From the NCBI GenBank assembly GCA_047967505.1, contig CM106538.1: DNA of 64,000 nt. One strand, 5' to 3'. Shown here one piece after another: positions 21,480 through 32,400 of the stretch; position 1 is the first letter of the stretch; the number at the start of each line of letters is the position of its first letter. This DNA is from Dipteris shenzhenensis (Eukaryota; Polypodiophyta; Polypodiopsida; Gleicheniales). Both the position numbers and the translations under genes were made by a program. The notes under the pieces are model-generated. The model searched no databases. It had not been told where the DNA came from and saw only the letters and a list, made by a program, of their open reading frames with translations.

Positions 21480-22640
21480 ATGTAGTGCTTTCAGAGTAGA
21501 CCTAGTACCCTCTTCCTTAAATGCAAGCGGAGGCTATGGCAACTCTTCTGATGCTTCCAGTGGAGGCTGTGGTGCTGTAGGTGTACACTGAGTCTCTACT
21601 TCTTCTGTAGTGTGCAGTGCTTTCACAGTAGACTCAGTCTCCTCTTCCTTAAATGCAAGCTCTGATATTGCTTCAGTTGCATGTTGTATTCTAATGGCAG
21701 CAATCAGGTCTCGAATGATTTCAGCCCTAAATAATTGTATATCCTCCTCTGAATATTTGAGCTCCAAAGAGTCTTCCGATGAGACCTATGGCTTAAGTGA
21801 GAAAATTTCTTTGAAAATCAACATGCAGTTATAGGCAACTCTCCACCCACAACTATGCGCATCGTCTTGCTCTACTACTAAATGCTTTTGGAAGTCTAGC
21901 GAGTCTTTGTACTGTCCTATTTCTCTGATAGCAGATACCAACTTCTCAATCGACCTACTCATCATGACATATTAAAAAAACTTACTGTGTCAATTACATA
22001 AGGTACATAATATAGAAGTACCAACAGATTAATAGAATACTTACATTTGCACTGAGCCATGAAAGCCTGCAATCGAGTTGACAAACCAACAATAGTTGTC
22101 TTCAAGGTCCCAAACCACTAGACTCCAATGTTCCCTACACGAATAATTGAGAACCATTATTATTTAACACAATGTTTCCAGTATAAGATGAAAATAAAGG
22201 TTGCCATGATACTTACATCTCGTGATATGCCATAAATAGGACTCGCATGCCATGTAAATGTAAAGGCTATAACCATTTACAAACATCGGCTATCATCTTT
22301 CTGCTATCGCTAAGTATAGGAGAAAGGAGGGAATCCAACATATACACATGGTTTTGTACAGCTCTACAAAATCGTGAGATAACTATACTGCACCAACAAA
22401 TAAATGAATATTAGCTTATTAGATTTAATCAAAATATTGAATTATCAAGTAGAGAAAAAGTTTGTATCAAACCTGAGAATGGCCATCATAACGTTGTTAT
22501 TGACCTCATTTGAAGCTCTAGAGAGGATTGAAATCTTCTCTCCCCCAAATTCAAGATACTAAGGTCTATGTTGAATCATAACCCTAACATTAAAACAGCT
22601 TCCCAATTCTTCCAATGAAGCCATGTTTGTAGAGTTGAGG
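21480..22640 (-). pseudogene. Ulp1/C48 cysteine-protease-like unit III
   Basis: C48 (Ulp1/SENP) peptidases cleave SUMO-type conjugates with a His-Asp-Cys triad and an upstream Gln. Here an exon at 22134-22045 (90 bp) reads EHWSLVVWDLEDNYCWFVNS, giving the His-Trp pair and, at the usual Asp position, Asn. The downstream exon (to 21534) reads EQDDAHSCGWRVAYN, giving the Gln and the catalytic Cys. The upstream exon at about 22640-22495 aligns with units I and II but has an in-frame TAG near 22560. The C-terminal part (AEIIRDLIAAIRIQHATEAI) aligns with the end of unit I and then continues into an acidic, Thr/Pro-rich tail containing a direct duplication of LPPLEASEELP-like sequence. Confidence 0.6.
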
Positions 22641-22654
22641 TCTTCTATCCCCTT

Positions 22655-23740
22655 TCACTCTTTGACAGCATTCATTTCGCACTCCTCTGAGCCATTATCT
22701 ATTTGCCTTGTGGGAGGGTCCATAATGTCTCCCTTAATGATTGCTCGAATGGTACATGTTATAAATGCATAGAGATGCAAATCCGTATATGTTGACAATG
22801 TGGTGTCATTTTGTATCTCAAAAATTTGACCAAGTACCAAAAAGCAATTGTAGCCCACCCTCCATCCACAATTATAGATGTGGCTATCCTCTTGATGTGA
22901 TACCTAACATGTTATATACTCTATTTGTTATGCCAAGCCACATTGCCGCATTATTGTGTCGATAGCACCTACTAAATTTCGAGCTGATCTGTACGTCAAA
23001 ACATATAACAACAGTGAATATGTGCATTGCATATCAATCTACATGTCAAGAAGTGACAACAAGTGTAGTCTATACTTACTCTAACACAATGCCATGGATG
23101 GATGTCATTGAGTTGGCAAAGAAGCACTTCTTAGCAAAGATGTCCACGACTACCAAACTCCAATGTGAGTTGCATTATCAATAAATAATAATTATTGTGT
23201 TTGAGACAATTCTAGCAATGCAATAGAAAAGACAAGTAGGGTTTGATGCTTACTTCTCATAATATGCTGTAAAGATAACTCGTGCCTCATTCATAGGAAC
23301 ATGCTTCAACCACTTGCAAACATCCTCTATGGTTTCTTCTTTGTTGCTAAGCACTTCCGAAATAAGAGGATCGAGCATATATGAAATGCTTTGTATATTT
23401 TGAGGAAAATTTGCTATAACATTACTATTTTAAAAAAAGGTATTAGCTTCTTGGGTTTAATCAAAATAAGCAAAGTATAAAGCTAAGGAAAAGGTTGCAT
23501 CAAACCTGAGGATGGTTGTAATGACTTTGACATTAACCTCTTTCATAGGATTCAAGAGGATTAAAATCTCTTCTTCACCAAATTCAAAAAAATGAGGTTG
23601 TTGTTGAATTAACAACATAGCGGTGAATGAACTTCCAATCTACTGCAGTAGAGTCATATTTTCATGACTCATCTTATTGAGAGTGTATTCTACATCGTAT
23701 TCTTCTTCACTTGCTATGTCTTCTACATCCTCCTTCTGCT
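22655..23740 (-). pseudogene. Ulp1/C48 cysteine-protease-like unit II
   Basis: The 90-bp exon at 23169-23080 reads HWSLVVVDIFAKKCFFANSM, again with His-Trp and Asn in place of Asp. The Cys exon (about 22960-22655) reads QEDSHIYNCGWRVGYN. The upstream exon (about 23700-23520) reads FFEFGEEEILILLNPMKEVN, aligning with unit I. The splice acceptor before the His exon is altered (GCAACT in place of GTAGCT), and a TAG precedes the aligned region near 23640, so this unit is probably dead. It is a tandem duplicate of units I and III, all on the same strand. Confidence 0.6.
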
Positions 23741-24216
23741 ATAAAAATATAAAAAAGTTATGAGATGTACACATCCCAAATAAATGCTTAAACAAGCATA
23801 GAAATATAAAGATAAGATTTCATACACGCTACAATGTAGTCATATTTTTAGGTTGTTTCCCAACATTAATAATGGTTTTTTCATTAGACTGCATAGAAGT
23901 ATACAGATAAGGTTTCATACATGCTTTCATTAGAGTGAGTCTCTCCTCCTCTTGGAGCAAAAATTTAGAAAGTAAGGTTTCATACATGCTTTCATTAGAG
24001 TGAGTGTCTCCTCCTCTTGGAGGAAAAATTTAAAAAGTTATGAGATTTACACATCCCAAATAAAAATAAAGGTTTAAATAATCATAGAAGTATAAAGATA
24101 GCATGCTTTCATTAAACTCAGTCTCTTCTCCTCTTGGAGGAAAATATAAAAAAGTTATGAGATTTACACATCCCAATTAAAGGCTTGAACAAGCATATAA
24201 GTATAAAGATAAGGTT

Positions 24217-25411
24217 TTATACATGCTGAAATGTAGTCATATTTTCAAGTTGTTTCCCAATGGTAGCAATTAGACGCTGAATACTCTCAGCCCGAAATGC
24301 TAGTAGATCAGCTTCTGTATATGATTCCATTTTGACTGGTAACTCCAGATCAAAAATCTCTCTAAGAAACAACATGCAGTTGTAGGCAACTCTCCACCCA
24401 CAGCTGTTTCCATCTTTTTGCTCCACTGGTAGACATCGTTTGAATTCTACTTGGTCTTGTTGCTCCGTGGTTGTTTTGATAGTAGATACTAGCCGATATG
24501 CAGTATTGTCCATCATGACATATTAAATATATTAATATGTCATGATCATAAGATACAAAATAAGAAAGTAACAAAAATATTAAGAGAATAATTACCTTGG
24601 GGAGTTGGCATGATAGCCTTCCATTGAATTCACAAGCCACAAACGGTTGACTTCAAGGTCCCAAGCAATGAGACTCCAATGTGAGCTACACAACTAGAAT
24701 AAAAATGATTATTGTTTTACACAAACTTGCCAAAGAAATAGTAAAAATAATGTTGGAGTTGATATTTACTCCTCATGATAAGGCATAAAGATGACTTGCA
24801 CCCCATCTAAATTCAAAGGGCTTAACCAGGTACAAACATCTTCTATAGTCTTTTGAGGAGAGCTAAGAATAGAAGAAAGGAGAGCATCGAGCGTGTAGGC
24901 ACGATTCTGCACTGCACTACGAAGTTGAGAAATAACTACACTGCACCAAGAAATAAACAAACGTTAGCTCATAGAATTGATTTGCATTTTGTACTAGGAA
25001 ATTGAGATGTAACTACATTGTAAACAAATAAACAAATGTTAGCTCATTGAAGTAGCAATAAATAAACAAACGTTACTTGAGAATGGCCAGGATAACATTG
25101 TCATTAATCTCTTTTAAAGGATTGGAGAGGATTGAAACCTCCTCTCTACCAAAGCTCAAATACTGAGATTCTCGTTTCAAAACGATCCTAACTTTAAATG
25201 AGCTTTGCATTTTATCCAATGTAGCTAAATTTGCAGAATGGGTCTTTGTCATAGCTTGTATTCTATGTTTGCAGTCATTCTGCTTTTCCATGGTGTCTTT
25301 AAAGCTCTTGTGCTCATGGGATTCTTCAATCAAATTTAGAGGTGGTTGCATTGCTGAAGTAGAAGGGAGTGCCTCCATATTGACTTCATCCATTTCTTCT
25401 CCCTCTATTGC
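24217..25411 (-). CDS. Ulp1/C48 cysteine-protease-like unit I, C-terminal exons
   Basis: The exons are 25411-25077 (YLSFGREEVSILSNPLKEIN), 24940-24770 (LDALLSSILSSPQKTIEDVC, LNLDGVQVIFMPYHE), 24685-24596 (SHWSLIAWDLEVNRLWLVNS) and about 24510-24217 (VEQKDGNSCGWRVAYN, YTEADLLAFRAESIQRLI). The His-Trp, Gln and DGxSCG motifs fit the C48 peptidase family; the third triad residue is Asn rather than Asp. GT-AG borders are clean for the first three exons, while the last exon's acceptor is unclear. Plant Ulp1-like domains are also common cargo of Mutator-like transposons, so this could be host or transposon-derived. No stop is seen within the assigned exons. Confidence 0.6.
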
Positions 25412-25469
25412 CTGTAAACAAATATGAGAGATTAGATTCATTATCTTGAAATTTAAATCTTATGTATTG

Positions 25470-26884
25470 TCGTAGTGGCCTTTTCACGTAACCCTGTGAG
25501 CCATAATTATGAAAGAAGGCATCATCATCTTTCTCTTCATCCACCAACCTCTCTCTGAACGGGTCATGTAAGTCCATTTTTTCATCATCATCAACTGGGA
25601 CATCCATCCATGTGTGAGCTCACGATGCCACAAACGATCACAATTGTACGAAATTCCATGCAATCTTTAGTTTGCACGTCCTGGATGTAGCATTGGTGAA
25701 TCTCAAGATTAACACATATTCAAGAAGTTGGTAGCCTTCTGGACGTCGCTGAATGGAGAGAAACATAAAAGACCAGCCTAAAATTTCAACACATAGTCGC
25801 GTTAATACATTCACTTTCATTGTACTTTATGATGTTCCACATTTTTGGCATTCACAAACCACGTTCTTTGACCCCAGATATAACCCACATCATCATCTGT
25901 TACTGCTTCATTAAGATGCAGATTAAGATTTTTGATTGATGTGAGTTCATCCTGATCATCTTCAGCCTCGGGTTTTGAGTCTTCTTCATCTTTCTCTTCT
26001 TTTAACTGTTTTTCATCCACATGATCTTTCTCTACAGTGGGACAATGCCTTTTTTTACTGCTTGGAACGATGGCTCTTGTAGTATTAGCCTTTTACATTT
26101 CACGTCGTGGTTTTCTAGCAAGAGCTTCTAGCATAACTGTAGTGGATCATCAACCTTGATCTTCTTCAATTTTTTTAAATTCCCATGCACTCAAGGATTG
26201 TGTTTCATCATCCTTAGTTACATCCACCATTTCTTGCTCTAGAAGTTTGCGTTCATGTTCTACATGATGTTTGTGACAGTGTGCATGTTCTTCTTGTCCC
26301 TGCATCGAAGTCTGAGCTTGATCTCCTTCATGTGAAGATCCTTGAATATGAGAAGCATATTGTGCATCCTGAAAGTACTCAAACATTATCTTTGCATGCA
26401 TCCTTTTTGCCACCACACTAGGAAATTGCTCCCAAGTATATGCAAGAGCCTCCAATGCACTTTGGAGCTCTGGAAACTTTGATGGTTGAGGAGGAGGCAT
26501 CACAAAGGTCTTTGAGTCTCTCCTTGACACAAAAAAATGAAGACCACCAACTTCAGGATCTGAACTCTTTGTGAAAATATCCATAAAAGTCTCTTTTGGC
26601 TCTATCATTATGCCTACTACAAGGCTTGAAGTCATATCTTTTTTGAAGAAAGTAGCATCCCATGGATCTTCAACATCATTGAACTCCCTTTTTGACATAA
26701 GTAGAAAGAGTCTCTTTTCCTTTTGATGAAGAAACCAAGCTCTTCTGCCCATGTGATATCGAGTCCACCTACCAAAGCCATTGGGGCTATATTCCTTTCC
26801 TTTCAAATTCAAAGTGACATCAGAGACCCATGCTCTAATCTCAGAGTCATTTCGGATAGCCCCCACATTAGTTGATTGTTCCAT
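25470..26884 (-). CDS. N-terminal exons of the Ulp1-like gene, or an adjacent unidentified gene
   Basis: The ATG at 26884 follows a TTTTCTTGTAG acceptor-like sequence and opens a 244-residue frame (to 26150) beginning MEQSTNVGAIRNDSEIRAWV. It contains a compact region with GRWTRYHMGRRAWFLHQKEK and SLVVGIMIEPKETFMDIFTK, then a His/Glu/Lys-rich acidic tail. Further open segments on the same strand include 26020-25817 (very acidic, then GYIWGQRTWFVNAKNVEHHK) and 25607-25470 (acidic, then YVKRPLRQYIRFKFQDNES), consistent with several exons. I do not recognise the N-terminal domain. Joining these to the protease exons is an inference from order and strand. Confidence 0.45.
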
Positions 26885-26939
26885 AATCCTACAAGAAAAG
26901 ATAATGAAGAATTTAGATACATACAAGTAAAGTACAATA

Positions 26940-27480
26940 TACAACGCTTGATACAATAAATGTGGGAAATAGCCCAAAAGGCTTTACAAGGCTTCATATG
27001 GCAATAAATGTGACCAATAGCGGAGAGGGATTTACAAAGTATTTTATAGCAATAAATGTGGGAAATAGCCTAGAAGGCTTTACAAGGCTTAAATATTTGT
27101 ACAAATGTAAAAAAATTAGCCAATAAAACTTTACAATGAAATAAAATGTCCTCTAGTGATAAAGCTTCAATCTTCGTGAAGACATGTAATTTGTCCATCC
27201 ATTGATTTGCCCTCTAGTGATAAAGCTTCAATCTTCGTGATGACATGTAATCTGTCCATCCATTGATATTTGTACACTGATACCCAACTGATGCAATCTA
27301 CCCACTAAAAACTATTCCACTGATATCCACTTATGCAGCCCACTGATACTGATTAAATTGTGAATGGTTGGGATGGTCGGGTTTATAACAAGGTGCTTCA
27401 TATGGCAATAAATGTGAAAAATATCCTAGAAGGCTTTACAAGGTTTTTTATGACAATAAATGAGCTTAAATATTTATACA
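26940..27480. repeat. Degenerate tandem repeats (AATAAATGTGGGAAATAGCC-type; 78-bp duplication)
   Basis: At least four copies of a unit with CAATAAATGTGxxAAATAGCC and GGCTTTACAAGGCTT occur. A near-perfect tandem duplication at about 27150-27270 starts GCCCTCTAGTGATAAAGCTT. No genes are seen in 26900-27780. Confidence 0.65.
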
Positions 27481-27784
27481 AATGCATAAAAATAACCAAT
27501 AATCATCAAGCTCCAATATGTTCCATGACATGTAATCTGTCCACTGATATATGTAATTTGTCCACTGATATCTGCTATCTGCTCATGCAATCTGCCCATT
27601 GATAAACTTCTTGGTAAATGGTAAAAGGTCTTATCTAATAGCATGTTATGAGTGTTAAACCACATGTGAGTGAAGGGACTGACAACGATTAGGAACTAGT
27701 TAGAAAAATTTGAGCATGGCTCGATTAGCAACTTGGAGAATTGTCTCTCCTCTAAAGCAATCTAATCTATGCTAAACTATGCTA

Positions 27785-28548
27785 AACCAACTGTCTGCCT
27801 CTCGCCTCCCCCCCTCCCGTCTCTCGCCTCCCCCCCTCTCCCACTCGCCTCCCCTGGCGGCCATGGTCGCCAGGATGCCCCCCCTCCCACCGCTCACCTC
27901 CCCCCTCCTCCTGCTTGCCTTCCCCTAGCGCCCTCTCGCCTCTCCCCCCCTCCTGCCTCTCGCCCTCTACCTCCCCTCCTGCCTCTCACCTCCCCCCTTC
28001 CCGCTCATCTCCCCTTCGCAGCCGCGGTCGCCAAGACCACCCCCCCTCCTGCCTCTCAGCTCCCCCCCCTCCCGCCTCTCGCCTCCCCCTACCCTATCGC
28101 TCCCCCTTCCCCCTACCCCGCCTCCCCCCACTCCCTCCCCTCCCTCCTCTCTCTCTCCCTCCCCTCCCTCCCCTCCCTCTCGCCTCCCCTCGGTAGCCAC
28201 CGCGGCTGCCAAGATCCCCCTCTCCCGCCTCTCGCCTCCCCTATGCTGCCTCTTGCCTCCCCTACACCCCCGCTCCTCCCTCCCTCTTCCTCCCTCCTAC
28301 TTCCCTCCCTCTCTCCCCCTACCTCTACTCCTCCCTCCCTCTCTCCCTCCCTGCCTCCCTTCCCTCTTTCGTCGCTCCTCCCTCCCTCCTTGGCTCCTCC
28401 CTCCCTCCTTTCCTCCCTCTCATCCCCCTCTACTTCCCTCTTCCTCCTGAAGGCCGCGGCCTTCAAGGCTTCTCTCTTTCTCTCTAAACTTTCTCTCTCT
28501 CTCTCTAGTTCCTCTCTCTCTTTCTTTCTTTCTCTCTCTTCAAATTTT
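27785..28548. repeat. C-rich pyrimidine block (CCTCCC-type low complexity), then CT and CTTT microsatellites
   Basis: Nearly continuous C and T on the plus strand is organised as CCTCCCxxCTCGCCT-like words, ending in (CT)n and (CTTT)n runs at 28490-28540. Its complement is GGGAGG-rich and could form G-quadruplexes. A 20-bp GCCATGGTCGCCA/GCCGCGGTCGCCA motif recurs about 175-180 bp apart (27860, 28020, 28195), so an ancestral longer tandem unit may underlie it. The long Pro/Leu/Ser open frames are compositional. Confidence 0.8.
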
Positions 28549-28719
28549 TTTAAAAAAATCTAGATAAAGAATTAATTAAAAAAATTTACAAGTACCTAGA
28601 AAAAATTTGTAAGTGTGCTCTTTCTTGCTTTCTTGCTCTTCCTTCCTTGCTTTCTTGCTTGTCCTTGCCTTCTTGCTTTCTTGCTTCAATGAATGAAATG
28701 AGGGGAGAATGAATGAAGA

Positions 28720-29260
28720 AGGAAGACTATATATAAGAAAAATTAGGTTTTCCTCCTCTCCTATTGGCTTTCCATTCCTCCCCTCTCTCCTATTGGCTTT
28801 TCATTTCTCCCCTCTCCCATTGGCTCCCATTACTCCCCCTCTCCCATTGGACCCCCATACCTCATCCCAATCTTCCATTGGCCCTCCCCCCATCCATTTC
28901 TTCTTCCTCCCCCATTGCCACCACTCCCATCCCACATTTCCACCACATCCCATACTCCTCCCATTTCCCAAAATCCCATATTTCCCCATCTCACCCTCCT
29001 CTTTTTCATCCCCTATTAACTCCCCTCACTCATTTCACTCCCTTATTATCCTACTCCCCTATTACCTCCCCCTCTCCCATTCCATTCTTCCCTCCCCACT
29101 CTCACTTCCACTTCCCATTACTCACTTGCCATTTGAAAACTATTAATATATTATTATACTATTTTTTATACTTATTATCATACACGCCTATTACTTCCCC
29201 TCTCCCATCCCAGTCCTCCCTCCTCACTCCCACTTCCACTTCCCATTACTCACTTACTAT
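28720..29260. repeat. Pyrimidine-rich degenerate repeats with recurrent CTCCCATTGG
   Basis: Units such as CCTCTCCCATTGGCTCCCATTAC recur with drift. A longer segment (CCCCTCTCCCATTCC, then CACTTCCACTTCCCATTACTC) is duplicated at 29060-29125 and 29195-29255. The sequence turns AT-rich at each end. No gene is seen. Confidence 0.6.
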
Positions 29261-29469
29261 ACACATTTGCAAACTATTAATATATTATTATATGATTTTT
29301 TATACTATTTGCAAACTTACATGTGGGCAAAATCACAAGTGTCAAAGCGATCCTATTGTGGTCATACAACAACTGTGCTTTTATTCAAGGGTGTATTTAT
29401 CCTCATCAACAAGCTTATTTCAGCTTTTATTTTGACACAATACTCAAGGTATGAAGTACATAATTTGTG

Positions 29470-32400
29470 CACTAGGTGTTTACTTTGTTGTATCAAAATT
29501 GTTTGCCACACACACACACATATAAACATACCGAATATTATCGCATCTACATTTCTCCGATGGGCACAAAACTTTGTACATGCCTCAACCTAGGTTGTAT
29601 TGACTTGCATACAAAGTGGTGCACCCATCCCATGAGTACTTGTTTGGATAACACACCTGCAAACATATTTTATGATGATTGTGCATGACACTAGGAACAA
29701 AATGTTGTATAATGTGTGATCGACTATGCAAAGCATATCCAATGGACACAAGACTTTGCACATTCCTCAACCTAGGCAGTATTGACTTGTGTGCAAAGTG
29801 GCATCCCCATCCGAGAAGTACTTGTTTGAAAAATACACCTAGGATCATGTTTTTTGACGGTTCTACATGACACCAAGGCAAAAACGGTATTTAATACTCA
29901 ATCTACCATGTAAAGCATGTCTGTTGGGCACAATACTTTGCACGTGCCTCAAAAGCAGTGGTATGGTGTTCCATGCAAAGTGGAACGCCCATTCAATTGG
30001 TATGGTGTTCCATGCAAAGTGGAACGCCCATTCAATAAGTACTTGGTATGATAATACACCGAAGAGCGTGTTCTTTGACGGATGTGCATAACACTAGGGG
30101 AAAAACGGTGTATAATGTGTGATCCCCCATGCAAAGCATAACCGATAGACACAATACTGTGCATGCACATCAACCTAGTTGAAATTGACTTTCTTGCAAA
30201 GTGGCTCCCCCATCTGACAAGTACTTTTTAGAATATCACACCTAGGCCATGTTTTTTATTGGTTGTTGTCCATGACACTAAGGCAAAAACGTTGTTTTAT
30301 GCTTAATCGACAATGCAACACATATCCGACCATCACAATTTTGCACACATCTCAACCTAGGTATTATTGACTTACATGCAAAGTGGCGTGCCCATCCCTT
30401 AAGTACTTAGTCAAATAACACATCTAGGACCGTGTTTTTTGACGGTTGTGCATGACACTAAGGTCAAAACAATGTTTAATGCTTGTTCAACAATGCAAAG
30501 CATATCCGATGGGCACAACACCTTGAATGAGTCTCAAAAATTGTGGTATTGCATTTCATGCAAAGTGGTACACCCATCTGATAAGCAGTTGATCGAATAA
30601 CACACCTAAAAGCGTGTTTTTTTATGGTTGTGCATGACGTTGAGGCACAAACGGAGTTTAATACATGATATACCATGCAAAGTACATCCAATGGGCACAA
30701 TACTTTGCACCCACCTCAACCTAGGTGTTATTGAGTTGCATGAAAAGTGGCGTGTCAGTTAGATAAGTACTTGATCTGATAACACCTAGGACCGTGTTTT
30801 TTTACAAATGTGCTTGACACTAAGGCAAAAACGGTGTTTTATGCTTGATCGACAATGAAAAGCATATCCGATGGGTACAATCCTTTTCACACACCTTCAA
30901 CTAGGGGGAATTGACTTACATGTAAAGTGGCACGCCCATCCCATAAGTGATTGATCGGATAACATACCTAGCAGCGTGTCTTTTTACGGATGTGCATGAC
31001 ACTATAGCAAAAATAGTATTTAATGCTCGATTGACCACGCAAAGGATATCCGATGGGCACAAAAATTTTCCTACACCTCAACCTAGGTGGTATTGAAATT
31101 TTCTCAAAGAGGCACACCCATCCGATAAGTAATTGGTCAAATAACACACCTAAGGGCGTGTTTTTTTGCGGATGTGCATATCACTAGGGGAAAAATGGTG
31201 TATAATGCGTGATCGGCCATGCAAAGCATATCCGATGGTCACAATACTTTGCACGCACCTCAATCTAGTTGAAAGATACTTGCATGCGAAGTGGAGCCCC
31301 CATCTGATAAGTACTTTTTTGAATAAGACACCTAGGACAGTGTTCTTTTATGGTTATGCATTACACTAAGGCAAAAACGGTGTTTTATGCTTGATCCAAA
31401 ATGCAAAGAATATCCGATGGGCACAATACTTTGCATACACCTTCAGCTAGTACTTTGCATACACCTTCAACTAGTTGCAATTGAATTACATTCAAAGTGA
31501 CATTCCCATCGCATAAGTACTTGATCGGATAACACACCTAGCAGTGTGTTTTTTTACGGATGTGCATGACGCTAAGGCAAAAATAGTATTTAATGCTCGA
31601 TCGACCATGCAAAGCATATCCGATGGGCACAATACTTTTCCTATGCCTTAACCTAGGTGGTATTGAAATGTTCTCAAAGAGGCACACCCATTCGATAAGT
31701 ACTTCATCAGATAACATACCTAAGGGTGTGTTTTTTTGCAGATGTGCATATCACTATGGGAAAAACGTTGTATAATGCGTGATCGACCATGCAGAGCATA
31801 TCCGATGGTGACAATACTTTGCATGCATCTCAACCTAGTTGAAACTAACTTGCGTGCAAAGTGGAGCCCCCATCCGATAAGTACTTGTTTGAATAACACA
31901 CCTAGGACCGTGTTTTTTAATCATTGTGCATGACACTAAGGCAAAAACAGTGTTTTATGCTTGATCGACAATGCAAACCATATCCAATGGGCACAATAAT
32001 TTGCACACATCTTTAAGTTGGTGGAATTGACTTACATGCAAAGTGGCATACCCATCCCATAAGTGCTTGATCAGATAACATACCTAGCAGCGTGTTTTTT
32101 TACGGATGTGCATGACACTAGAGCTAAAATAGTATTTAATGCTCAATCGACCATGCAAAGGATATCCGATGGGCACAACACTTTTCCTATGCCTCAACCT
32201 AGGTGGTATTGAAATGTCCTCAAAGAGGCACACCCAACCGATAAGTACTTGGTCAGATAACACACCTAAGGGCGTGTTTTTTTGCAAATGTGCATATCAC
32301 TAGGGAAAAACGGTGTATAATGTGTGACCGGCCATGCAAAGCATATCTGATGGTGACAATACTTTGCATGCACCTCAACCTAGTTGAAAGATACTTGCGT

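Noticed and set aside
27769-28563. 264-residue Pro/Leu/Ser open frame and its minus-strand Gly/Glu/Arg mirror
   Set aside because: Low-complexity CCTCCC sequence lacks stops in several frames at once, so there is no reason to call a gene.
28709-29435. 145- and 223-residue Pro/Ser/His-rich frames
   Set aside because: They lie in a pyrimidine-rich degenerate repeat, and their amino-acid content only mirrors base composition.
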